DNA from: Sphingobium sp. CAP-1
GTDB lineage: Bacteria > Pseudomonadota > Alphaproteobacteria > Sphingomonadales > Sphingomonadaceae
Reading direction: 5' to 3'
DNA length: 64,000 bases
NCBI RefSeq assembly: GCF_009720145.1
Contig: NZ_CP046253.1
Coordinates: 310,001-374,000, forward strand
Shown: positions 1 to 7,759 of the stretch, piece after piece
Layout of the letters: each line of letters opens with the position of its first letter
How positions within the stretch are numbered: position 1 is the stretch's first letter
Translations under genes and position numbers: made by a program
Notes under the pieces: generated by a model
Seen by the model: the letters and a program-made list of their open reading frames with translations, nothing else
The model's database searches: none
What the model was told of the DNA's origin: nothing

Positions 1-175
1 CATACCCCGTTGCCAAGCGCCGGGTGCGCAATGAAGGGGCAATTTGGCACTTCATCCGGCCAATAGCGCAATTTATCTCATATTATGATACGCGACCCGG
101 AGGTTTTAATTGAACGAAAGCGTGTAATGAACTATCGGAAGAGTCGGTCCACAATCCTCATCAGGAGAGGTTTTC

Positions 176-1255
176 ATGCTCAGTGAGTCGCAACAGCGGC
201 ATCTGTCCGACATTCTTCAGCCGGTGTCGCCGCCGCGCCAGCTCGACAATATCTTCACCGAAGATCAGCGCCGCCGGCTGCTGGACGTGGTGCATGGCGG
301 CGAATGGCAGCTCATCATCGCGCAGCATTTCGCCAGCGCCGAAGAACTGATCGCTACCTTTGCCGGCGGTTTCCCCGAAGGGTTCGAGCCGACGCTGGAC
401 ATGTTCCTGACGCCGACCTTCCGTGGCTTCTACGCCAATTATTCGACCGCTCTCTATCCTGAACTGCACGATATTTTCTATAATGAGACGTTCCTTGGCC
501 ACGCCAAATCCTACTGGAACGCCGAATATGCCAAGCCGCAGATGATGTTGTTCAACGTCAACGGGCCGTGCGGCAACAATGATCCGGGTCATCTCGATTC
601 GCCCAGCTTCCGCGGCATCCGCTACGAAAATTCGCCGACCTGGCTCTGCTCGATCATGGGCCGCTCCGGCCTGTTCCAGGATTATCTGATCAAGATGGCG
701 CAGGTCATCACCTGGTTCAGCCATGATCCGGCGAGCGGCTTCACTTACTGGCCCAAGGGGCCGCTGGCGAAGCCGGAACGGCTGGCCTCGCCCGTCTATA
801 ATCGCGGCGTGCTGGTCCAGAATGAGATGATGGTCCATCGCGGCGAAGCCAATGGCGCGATCGAACGGCAGCGGCCGGCCGGTCTGGGCTTCAATAGCCT
901 CTTCACCGGCGAAGCGGGCGATCGCGACGGCTGGCTGGTCAAGACCGGCGACCAGGTGATCGAACGCTATCACACCGACGATCTGCGCTTCCTGGTGCAT
1001 TGGTCGGCCGAAGTGTTCGAGGATTATGCCGAACTCAAGAAGAATATGGACGGTTCGGACAACCTCACCCATGATCGCGTGTTCGAAACGCTGATCAAGG
1101 ATGTCCGTTCGCGCGGCATTCAGATCGAAACGCCGACCGATCCGATGCACGACCCGCTTTTCATCAAGGCGCTGAACGATGCCTATGATTATGGCGGTCC
1201 CGCCGAATATCCGGCAGAGGCGCCGCGCGGCGGCCTATATGCGGACGCCGCATAA
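176..1255 (+). CDS. Conserved protein of unknown function, possibly Fe(II)/2-oxoglutarate oxygenase-like
   Basis: A 359-residue soluble protein with no signal peptide or membrane segment; I do not recognise the family with certainty. What can be seen is a H139-x-D141 pair in the stretch GHLDSPSFRG, then H221 in MMVHRGEANG and arginines at 231 and 233. That spacing (HxD, about 80 residues, His, then Arg about ten further on) is the layout of the double-stranded beta-helix Fe(II)/2-oxoglutarate oxygenases, so a hydroxylase-like role is an inference from motif order only. The start is supported by AGGAGAGG about 6 bases upstream. It is transcribed alone and converges on the LuxR-type gene, with a strong terminator hairpin between them. 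Confidence 0.6.
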   Translation: MLSESQQRHLSDILQPVSPPRQLDNIFTEDQRRRLLDVVHGGEWQLIIAQHFASAEELIATFAGGFPEGFEPTLDMFLTPTFRGFYANYSTALYPELHDIFYNETFLGHAKSYWNAEYAKPQMMLFNVNGPCGNNDPGHLDSPSFRGIRYENSPTWLCSIMGRSGLFQDYLIKMAQVITWFSHDPASGFTYWPKGPLAKPERLASPVYNRGVLVQNEMMVHRGEANGAIERQRPAGLGFNSLFTGEAGDRDGWLVKTGDQVIERYHTDDLRFLVHWSAEVFEDYAELKKNMDGSDNLTHDRVFETLIKDVRSRGIQIETPTDPMHDPLFIKALNDAYDYGGPAEYPAEAPRGGLYADAA

Positions 1256-1283
1256 TCGGCTTGTATGATGCTTGTATGATGAT

Positions 1284-1315
1284 GGAGGCGTCGTCCCGAA
1301 AGGTGCGACGCCTCC
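1284..1315. terminator. Bidirectional hairpin terminator between convergent genes
   Basis: Perfect 10-bp arms GGAGGCGTCG and CGACGCCTCC enclose a 12-base loop. The plus-strand side is followed by CGTCTTTC, a weak T tract. It sits between two convergent genes and probably ends both transcripts. Confidence 0.7.
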
Positions 1316-1356
1316 CGTCTTTCACCGATGACGTGCATCGTTACCGGGCGTCGCGA

Positions 1357-2445
1357 TCAGCCCAGCATCGCGCTGCTCGACAGGATAAGGCGCACCAGAT
1401 CGGGCTGGCCGCTCGTTCCGGTCTTGGCATAGACCCGCTTGGAATAATTGCGGGCCGTTTCCAGGCTGATGCCCAGCATCGTGGCCGCGTCGCTGATCGA
1501 CAGGCCGTTGCTCATGGCCAGCGCCAGTTCGGCCTCGCGACGGGGAAGGGTGAACTGATCGGCCAGCAGTGCGGCGTGCCCGGCGCCCGGTTGTGGCGCG
1601 CGCCGGCACAGGGCGATCAGCACTGCACGCGACGGCATGAGCGGCGGCCGGTCGATCAGGGGCGTCAACACCGCATGCAGCGGCGGCGCGTCGGACAACG
1701 CTACCAGTCTGGACGCAATAGTCTCGCCCTTCGCCGCTTCGGCCGCCATCTGGAGCAGTGCCTGCCGGGTTGCGGCATTGTCGCTGCGAAGGCGCTCCCC
1801 CACAGTCAGCCCCGGCATGACGGGGACCGTTCCGTTCATCGCGACGACTCTCGCTTCCCGGTCGAAGGCGATCCATCCCACCCCGACCCGGTCGAGCGCC
1901 AGTCCGTCAGCCGTCCCGCTAACGCGCATCCGCTCCGTTTCGACAAAGTTGCGCAGCGCGATTGCCATATGCGGGGCGACGGCGATCAGTAGCGCGCCAT
2001 CGCCGGCCGAAAACGCATCCTGCCCGCGCGTCAGGCTCAGCCAGGCGCTGGCGCCCTCCTGATCCTTGATGCGAATCACCCGCCGATCGCTGATCCCCAG
2101 TTGCCGGCTGAGATTATCCTGTCCCGCCCGGAATTCGGGATCGTGCATGTCCAGTTCGGTGGCGTCATAGACCCGGCCGGGCCGCAACGTCCGATAATGC
2201 AGACATTCCGCCGCATGAAGATACGAAAGCTCCAGGCGCAGCGCTTCCGCCCGCAGGTCGCGGCCGGAAAATAATTTCACCGCCTGATCCATCGGCATGT
2301 CGCCCTGCGTCAGGATCAGCGATGCATGATCCGCCCCGGTGCGGCGCTGCAAACGGCTCAGAAAGGCCTTCCAGCGATTCGGGTCATGCACGCCGGCATA
2401 GAGCGGCATGAGCAGATCGGTTTCGTCGGAACTGGTAAGTTGCAT
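1357..2445 (-). CDS. LuxR-family transcriptional regulator
   Basis: A 363-residue regulator. The last 65 or so residues form a LuxR/GerE helix-turn-helix (REAELALAMSNGLSISDAA, then LGISLETARNYSKRVYAKTG). The N-terminal 290 residues match no sensor domain I recognise and have no evident receiver Asp, so this is probably an orphan one-component regulator. The start is set at 2445 because GGGAGG lies just upstream on this strand; an in-frame ATG at 2472 lacks a comparable site. The gene diverges from cysD, with the start codons 82 bp apart, so cysD control is possible but unproven. Confidence 0.85.
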   Translation of the reverse strand: MQLTSSDETDLLMPLYAGVHDPNRWKAFLSRLQRRTGADHASLILTQGDMPMDQAVKLFSGRDLRAEALRLELSYLHAAECLHYRTLRPGRVYDATELDMHDPEFRAGQDNLSRQLGISDRRVIRIKDQEGASAWLSLTRGQDAFSAGDGALLIAVAPHMAIALRNFVETERMRVSGTADGLALDRVGVGWIAFDREARVVAMNGTVPVMPGLTVGERLRSDNAATRQALLQMAAEAAKGETIASRLVALSDAPPLHAVLTPLIDRPPLMPSRAVLIALCRRAPQPGAGHAALLADQFTLPRREAELALAMSNGLSISDAATMLGISLETARNYSKRVYAKTGTSGQPDLVRLILSSSAMLG

Positions 2446-2448
2446 ACC

Positions 2449-2464
2449 CCTCCCATATGGGAGG
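2449..2464. promoter_or_regulatory. 16-bp perfect palindrome over the LuxR gene ribosome site
   Basis: CCTCCCATATGGGAGG reads the same on both strands and starts 3 bases before the LuxR-type start codon. One arm supplies the Shine-Dalgarno GGGAGG, so it could be an operator for autoregulation or divergent cysD control, or an mRNA hairpin hiding the ribosome site. Confidence 0.4.
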
Positions 2465-2527
2465 TTCGCCAAAATGTCAGGCCTGTATCACGCCCCCATC
2501 GGACAACCGGAGGAGAGGATTTCGCGG

Positions 2528-3442
2528 ATGGCGATCGACAAACAGACTCTGACGCATCTGGAACGACTTGAAGCCGAGAGCATCCACATCCTGCGTGAGG
2601 TGGTGGCGGAGGCTGAAAAGCCTGTCATGCTCTATTCGGTGGGCAAGGACAGCGCGGTCATGCTGCATCTGGCGCGCAAGGCTTTCTATCCGTCGCCGCC
2701 GCCCTTCCCGCTGCTGCATGTCGACACGACCTGGAAGTTCCAGGAAATGTACAAGCTGCGTGACCGGATGGCGCAGGAAAGCGGCATGGAATTGCTGGTC
2801 TATCAAAATCCCGAAGCGCAGGAGCGGGGCATCAACCCGTTCGATCATGGTGCGCTCCACACCGACATGTGGAAAACGGAAGGGCTGAAGCAGGCGCTCA
2901 ACCTCTATGGCTTCGACGCGGCCTTTGGCGGCGCGCGGCGCGACGAGGAAAAGAGTCGGGCGAAGGAACGCATCTTCTCCTTCCGCACCGCCTCGCACGG
3001 CTGGGATCCCAAGAACCAGCGTCCCGAACTGTGGAATCTCTACAACGCCCGCAAGAACAAGGGCGAATCGATCCGCGTCTTTCCGATCAGCAACTGGACC
3101 GAGCTGGACATCTGGCAATATATCCATCTGAACGATGTGCCGATCGTGCCGCTCTATTTCGCGGACCAGCGCCCGACCGTGGAGCGCGACGGCATGTTGC
3201 TGATGGTCGACGACGACCGTTTCCCCCTGAAACCCGGCGAGGAGCCGGTGATGCGCTCCATCCGCTTCCGCACATTGGGCTGCTATCCGCTGACCGGCGC
3301 GGTCGAAAGCACCGCCAGGACGCTGCCCGAAGTCATTCAGGAAACGCTGCTCACCACCACGTCGGAACGGCAGGGTCGCGCCATCGACAAGGATGCCGGC
3401 GGCGCGGGCATGGAGAAGAAGAAGCAGGAAGGGTATTTCTGA
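2528..3442 (+). CDS. cysD: Sulfate adenylyltransferase subunit 2 (CysD)
   Basis: A 304-residue protein matching the usual CysD length. It carries the PP-loop SVGKDS (residues 37-42) that binds ATP, the conserved GFDAAFGGARRDEEKSRAKE segment, and the family ending KKKQEGYF. CysD is the catalytic half of ATP sulfurylase, making adenosine 5'-phosphosulfate from ATP and sulfate with the GTPase CysN. The start is chosen at MAIDKQTLTHLERLEAESIH, which aligns with the E. coli protein and has GGAGGAGAGG upstream; an upstream in-frame ATG at 2474 is less likely. It heads the sulfate-activation operon cysD-cysNC-cysQ. Confidence 0.96.
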   Translation: MAIDKQTLTHLERLEAESIHILREVVAEAEKPVMLYSVGKDSAVMLHLARKAFYPSPPPFPLLHVDTTWKFQEMYKLRDRMAQESGMELLVYQNPEAQERGINPFDHGALHTDMWKTEGLKQALNLYGFDAAFGGARRDEEKSRAKERIFSFRTASHGWDPKNQRPELWNLYNARKNKGESIRVFPISNWTELDIWQYIHLNDVPIVPLYFADQRPTVERDGMLLMVDDDRFPLKPGEEPVMRSIRFRTLGCYPLTGAVESTARTLPEVIQETLLTTTSERQGRAIDKDAGGAGMEKKKQEGYF

Positions 3443-3471
3443 CGCGCCACGGAATGCAGGGCATTCCGACG

Positions 3472-3559
3472 TGTCAGCCCCGGCGAACGCCGGAGTCTCG
3501 TGCCTCCGGGCCGAAGCTTTTCCCCAGATCAACGAGTTCCCGGTTTTCGCCGGGATGAC
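3472..3559. repeat. REP-like intergenic inverted repeat between cysD and cysNC
   Basis: Two imperfect inverted units face each other. The left arm begins GTCAGCCCCGGCGAACGCC; the right arm, read on the minus strand, begins GTCATCCCGGCGAAAACC. Both continue to CTCGT. This resembles the short GTCATCCCGGCGAA-type repeats scattered between genes of many proteobacteria. It sits inside an operon, so it may stabilise the mRNA or attenuate transcription. Confidence 0.6.
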
Positions 3560-3571
3560 GGGACGGACAAC

Positions 3572-5485
3572 ATGACCGAAGTCATCGCAGAACCCATCTA
3601 CAAGACCGACGCCCTCATTGCCGAGGATATCGACCAGTATCTCAAAGTGCATGAGCATAAGACGATGCTGCGCTTCATCACCTGCGGATCAGTGGACGAT
3701 GGCAAATCGACACTGATCGGCCGCCTGCTCTACGACAGCAAGATGATCTTCGAGGATCAGCTCGCCGCGCTGGAGGCTGATAGCAAGAAGGTCGGCACCC
3801 AGGGGCAGGATATCGATTTCGCCCTGCTGGTCGACGGCCTTGCCGCCGAACGCGAACAGGGCATCACCATCGATGTCGCCTATCGCTTCTTCAACACCGA
3901 AAAGCGCAAGTTCATCGTTGCCGATACGCCCGGCCATGAACAATATACGCGCAACATGGTGACTGGCGCGTCCACCGCCGACCTTGCCGTCATCCTGATC
4001 GACGCGCGCAAGGGCGTGCTGACCCAGACCCGCCGCCACAGCTATCTGGCCCATCTGATCGGCATCAGGAACATCGTTCTGGCCATCAACAAGATGGATC
4101 TGGTCGACTATGATCAGGCGGTCTACGACGCCATCCTCAAGGATTATAGCGCGTTCGCTAGCTCGATCGGCATCACGGCCTTCACCCCGATCCCGATTTC
4201 CGGGTTCAGGGGCGACAATATCACCGGCCCCAGCGCCAACACCCCCTGGTATAAGGGGCCGGCCCTGATCGAGCATCTCGAAACGGTCGAGGTCAACGGC
4301 GCTGCCGATGCGGACAAGCCCTTTCGGATGCCGGTCCAGTGGGTCAACCGTCCCAATCTCGATTTTCGCGGATTTTCCGGCCTGATCGCCACCGGCACGG
4401 TGCGTCCGGGCGACGCGGTTCGGATCTTGCCGTCGGGCAAGACTTCAACCGTCACCCGTATCGTCACGCTGGACGGCGACCTCGATGCCGCGGTTGCGGG
4501 TCAGTCGGTCACGCTCTGCTTTGCCGACGAAGTCGATTGCTCGCGCGGCGATGTGATCGCGCTGGCGGACAATCCGCCGCAGGCCGCCGACCAGTTCGAA
4601 TCGACCATCGTCTGGATGGCGGATGAGGCGATGTTGCCGGGCCGCCCCTATTGGCTGAAGATCGGCACGCAGACCGTGACCGCCACCGTCCAGCAGCCCA
4701 AATATCAGGTCAATGTCAACACGATGGAGCATCTGGCGGCCAAGACGCTGGAACTCAATGCCATCGGCGTCGCCAATCTGTCGACCGACAGGCAGATCGT
4801 GTTCGAACCCTATGAGGCGAACCGGACGCTGGGCGGCTTCATCCTGATCGACAAGATCACCAACGCCACCGTGGCGGCGGGGATGCTGCACTTTTCGCTC
4901 CGCCGGGCGCAGAATGTCCACTGGCAGGCGACCGATGTCAGCCGCGACTTCCACGCGAACCTCAAGAACCAGAAGCCCGCCGTGCTGTGGTTCACCGGCC
5001 TGTCGGGCGCGGGCAAGTCGACCATCGCCAACCTTGTCGAAAAGAAGCTGGCGCGGATGAACCGCCACACCTTCCTGCTCGACGGCGACAATGTGCGTCA
5101 TGGCCTGAACAAGGATCTGGGCTTCACCGATGCCGACCGGGTGGAAAATATCCGCCGCGTGGGCGAAGTGGCGAAGCTCATGACCGACGCCGGCCTGATC
5201 GTCATCACTGCCTTCATCTCGCCCTTCCGGTCGGAACGGGACATGGTGCGCCAGATGATGCAGCCGGGCGAGTTTATCGAGGTGCATATCGACACCCCGC
5301 TGGCCGAAGCGGAGGCGCGCGACGTGAAGGGTCTCTACAAGAAGGCGCGATCCGGGGAACTCAAGAACTTCACCGGCATCGACAGCCCCTATGAGCCGCC
5401 CCATGATCCCGAAATCCGCATCGACACTACGGCGATGAGCGCCGAAGAGGCGGCCGACGCGATCGTCGCGAGGATCATCCCATGA
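3572..5485 (+). CDS. cysNC: Bifunctional sulfate adenylyltransferase subunit 1 / adenylylsulfate kinase (CysNC)
   Basis: A 637-residue fusion. Residues about 30-440 are CysN, an EF-Tu-like GTPase with P-loop GSVDDGKST (39-47), DTPGHEQ (118-124) and NKMD (173-176), followed by beta-barrel domains. Residues about 465-637 are CysC, APS kinase, with P-loop GLSGAGKS (476-483) and the family segment FISPFRSERD. CysN couples GTP hydrolysis to APS formation by CysD; CysC phosphorylates APS to PAPS. The start at 3572 (MTEVIAEPIY) fits the family; an upstream in-frame start would translate the repeat. The ribosome site is weak (GGACGG). It overlaps cysQ by ATGA. Confidence 0.96.
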   Translation: MTEVIAEPIYKTDALIAEDIDQYLKVHEHKTMLRFITCGSVDDGKSTLIGRLLYDSKMIFEDQLAALEADSKKVGTQGQDIDFALLVDGLAAEREQGITIDVAYRFFNTEKRKFIVADTPGHEQYTRNMVTGASTADLAVILIDARKGVLTQTRRHSYLAHLIGIRNIVLAINKMDLVDYDQAVYDAILKDYSAFASSIGITAFTPIPISGFRGDNITGPSANTPWYKGPALIEHLETVEVNGAADADKPFRMPVQWVNRPNLDFRGFSGLIATGTVRPGDAVRILPSGKTSTVTRIVTLDGDLDAAVAGQSVTLCFADEVDCSRGDVIALADNPPQAADQFESTIVWMADEAMLPGRPYWLKIGTQTVTATVQQPKYQVNVNTMEHLAAKTLELNAIGVANLSTDRQIVFEPYEANRTLGGFILIDKITNATVAAGMLHFSLRRAQNVHWQATDVSRDFHANLKNQKPAVLWFTGLSGAGKSTIANLVEKKLARMNRHTFLLDGDNVRHGLNKDLGFTDADRVENIRRVGEVAKLMTDAGLIVITAFISPFRSERDMVRQMMQPGEFIEVHIDTPLAEAEARDVKGLYKKARSGELKNFTGIDSPYEPPHDPEIRIDTTAMSAEEAADAIVARIIP

Positions 5486-6270
5486 GCGCGCCCGTCACCA
5501 ACCAGGCGGTGGACGGTATGACCGATGCCGATCTGGCGGCGCATCTGGCTGAAGTAGCCGGCCGCATTCTGGTGGAGGTTCGGGAATCCGGCCTGTTCAG
5601 CGCCAAGGCGCTGGGCAAGGCCGGGGACCAGACCGCCAACCAGTTTCTCTGCCATGCCTTGCGCGAAGTGCGGGGCGAGGACGGGTTGCTGTCGGAGGAA
5701 GAGAAGGACAATCCCGACCGCCTCGCCAAATCGCGCGTGTGGATCGTCGATCCGGTCGACGGCACCCGCGAATATGGGGAAGCGCGCTCCGACTGGGCGG
5801 TGCATGTGGGGCTGGCGATTAATGGTCAGGCCAGCATCGGTGCCGTGGCGTTGCCGGGGCTGGATGGTGGCACGGTGCTGCGATCGGATCAGCCCCGCGC
5901 TGTTCCGCCCGCGCCTGGAAAGCTGCGCATGGTCGTCTCCCGCACCCGTCCCGCCGCCGAAGCCGTTGCCGTGGCCGATGCGCTGGGCGCGGAACTGGTG
6001 CCGATGGGATCGGCCGGGGCCAAGGCGATGGCGGTCATCCTGGGACAGGCTGACATCTATCTCCACTCCGGCGGTCAATATGAATGGGACTCCATGGCCC
6101 CGGTCGCGGTCGCGCTGGCGCATGGCCTGCATTGTTCGCGGATCGACGGATCACCGCTCGTCTACAATCAGAGCGATGTCTATCTTCCCGACCTGCTGAT
6201 CTGCCGCACCGAACATGCCGATCAGGTGCTGGATCTGGTCGCCCAGGTTCAGCGCGCCATTCAGGACTGA
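5482..6270 (+). CDS. cysQ: 3'(2'),5'-bisphosphate nucleotidase CysQ
   Basis: A 262-residue member of the inositol-monophosphatase superfamily. The metal-binding signature DPVDGT spans residues 90-95, preceded by the acidic stretch LLSEEEKD and followed late in the protein by YEWDSMAP, whose Asp completes the metal site. CysQ hydrolyses 3'-phosphoadenosine 5'-phosphate, and PAPS, and so recycles the by-product of PAPS use. Its 4-bp overlap with cysNC supports co-translation and this role. A convergent terminator follows directly. Confidence 0.93.
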   Translation: MSAPVTNQAVDGMTDADLAAHLAEVAGRILVEVRESGLFSAKALGKAGDQTANQFLCHALREVRGEDGLLSEEEKDNPDRLAKSRVWIVDPVDGTREYGEARSDWAVHVGLAINGQASIGAVALPGLDGGTVLRSDQPRAVPPAPGKLRMVVSRTRPAAEAVAVADALGAELVPMGSAGAKAMAVILGQADIYLHSGGQYEWDSMAPVAVALAHGLHCSRIDGSPLVYNQSDVYLPDLLICRTEHADQVLDLVAQVQRAIQD

Positions 6271-6283
6271 CCTGTTAGCGGGC

Positions 6284-6314
6284 GGGGCGCGACCGGTTCA
6301 TCCGGCCGCGCCCC
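6284..6314. terminator. Bidirectional terminator between cysQ and the EF-hand gene
   Basis: Arms GGGGCGCGACCGG and CCGGCCGCGCCCC pair over 13 positions with one mismatch around loop TTCAT. It lies in the 52-bp gap between two convergent genes. Confidence 0.75.
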
Positions 6315-6322
6315 GTCGGCGC

Positions 6323-6811
6323 TTATCGGTCGCCGGCCTGTCGCGCCGCCAGTTGGCGCGCGGCGGTTGCTGCGGCATCGGCCTGACTGATGATGCCGTC
6401 CTTGTCATTATCCTGCTCGGCAAAGGCGCGCGCGCCCGAAACGTCATATTCCGCCGGCGTCATTTTCTGGTCCTTGTCCTTGTCCAGCACGCCGAAGCGG
6501 ACATGTGCCTGGCGGATCTGGCGCTGCCGTTCTTCGTCCTTCTTCTCCGCGGTGCGATCGGACGCGGCGAGTTGCTGTTCCAGCCGCGCCTGATATTCGC
6601 CGACATATTCCGCTTCCGATACCCAGCCGTCATGATTGGCATCGGTCGCCTTGAAACGGGCGACACGTCCGGCGTCGAATTCGGCGCGCGTGACCTGACC
6701 GTCATGATCGGCGTCATAGTCATGGATGAACGCGCTGCCTTCATGCGGCGCGGCGAACGCAGCACCGGGCGCGGCCAGCAGCAGCAGGGTGAGGGCGGGG
6801 GCAATTTTCAT
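6323..6811 (-). CDS. Exported EF-hand calcium-binding protein
   Basis: A 162-residue protein with a clear signal peptide (hydrophobic core residues 4-17, likely cleavage after AAFA at 20). Four EF-hand loops begin near residues 31 (DYDADHDGQVT), 57 (DANHDGWVS), 110 (DKDKDQKMT) and 134 (DNDKDGIIS), in two pairs separated by a charged helix. It should bind Ca2+ in the periplasm, possibly as a buffer or sensor; no catalytic domain is present. It lies 29 bp downstream of the DUF4198 gene, probably on the same transcript. Confidence 0.85.
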   Translation of the reverse strand: MKIAPALTLLLLAAPGAAFAAPHEGSAFIHDYDADHDGQVTRAEFDAGRVARFKATDANHDGWVSEAEYVGEYQARLEQQLAASDRTAEKKDEERQRQIRQAHVRFGVLDKDKDQKMTPAEYDVSGARAFAEQDNDKDGIISQADAAATAARQLAARQAGDR

Positions 6812-6840
6812 GTCAGTCTCCAGTCGAAGGGGGGCAGCGC

Positions 6841-7629
6841 TCAGGCCGCGTCAAAGGTCAATGTGTAGGTGTAGCTGCGATAGGGTGTCTCGGCCCCGGC
6901 CGGCGCCGCGCCGCGATGGCGCACCAGGATCAGATAGGTGCCGGCATCCTGCGGCCGCACGCTGAACCGTCCGGCCGCGTCACTCTTCACCTGCGCCGCG
7001 ATCTTGCGCCCGTCATAATAGCCCGCAGAACGGAACAGGGTCAGGTCGGTATTGGCCAGTGGCTTGCCGTCGAACAGCAGGACGAACCGCGCATCGGACC
7101 CGATCGAAATGCCGTTGGGATGGGTGATCGGCTGGATTTCCAGCGCCTTGCCGGTCGGTTGCAAGGCCACGACGGTCGGCTGGCCGCGCGTCACATAGGC
7201 TTCGGCCAGGGTCATGCTCTGCACGTCGACCTGCTGCGCATTGGCCGGCGGCGCGCCGCCTTCGCCACGCATTTCCCATGTATCGCCGACCTTGAACATC
7301 TTGCCCTTGCGCCCGGCGCGCTGGCCGGAGGTGACGCGATAGGTGCCATCGGCGGGAATCGCCGCCTCAAAGACGGTAAGGTCGCGCAGATGCGTCACCG
7401 GCCCGGTCGGCAGGGTGGCGCCATCCGGCCCGACCAGATGGAAAGGCGCGTCGCGCATCGCCACTTCGGGCAGGAAGGCGTCCTCGCCGAAGGCCGATTG
7501 CACGGTGACATGGTCGGCCTTGCCCAGGTCGAACAGCGTCGGCAGCACATAGGGCATGTGCGCCTGTGCGGTGCTGGCCCCGACGAGGGTCAGAAGGAGA
7601 ATGGCGTAGCGATGTCGAGATATATTCAT
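6841..7629 (-). CDS. Exported DUF4198 domain protein
   Basis: A 262-residue protein with a signal peptide (cleavage near AQA, residue 23) and mature start HMPYVLPTLF. It fits the DUF4198 family of periplasmic beta-sandwich proteins, with an N-terminal His after cleavage and a C-terminal carboxypeptidase-regulatory-like segment (KSDAAGRFSVRPQDAGTYLI). DUF4198 genes often sit beside TonB receptors and metal uptake genes, and this one diverges from a TonB-dependent receptor across a 130-bp gap with a Fur-like site. A role in periplasmic metal handling is inferred; the substrate is not visible. Confidence 0.75.
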   Translation of the reverse strand: MNISRHRYAILLLTLVGASTAQAHMPYVLPTLFDLGKADHVTVQSAFGEDAFLPEVAMRDAPFHLVGPDGATLPTGPVTHLRDLTVFEAAIPADGTYRVTSGQRAGRKGKMFKVGDTWEMRGEGGAPPANAQQVDVQSMTLAEAYVTRGQPTVVALQPTGKALEIQPITHPNGISIGSDARFVLLFDGKPLANTDLTLFRSAGYYDGRKIAAQVKSDAAGRFSVRPQDAGTYLILVRHRGAAPAGAETPYRSYTYTLTFDAA

Positions 7630-7664
7630 AAGGCGCCCCTTTCGTTGTGGCGCCGAATATATCT

Positions 7665-7683
7665 AATGCGACTCACTTGCAAT
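7665..7683. promoter_or_regulatory. Candidate Fur-type operator
   Basis: AATGCGACTCACTTGCAAT is an imperfect 9-1-9 dyad (6 of 9 positions symmetric) with TGC/GCA half-site cores, as in many proteobacterial Fur boxes. It lies between the divergent DUF4198 gene and TonB receptor and could give iron control of both. Confidence 0.35.
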
Positions 7684-7759
7684 ATCATTTTTATCCGTTA
7701 GGTGCAGGGGCGAACGGAGCAGCAAGCTTCTGTCCGATTGCCAAACGGGGGCCGCATTT

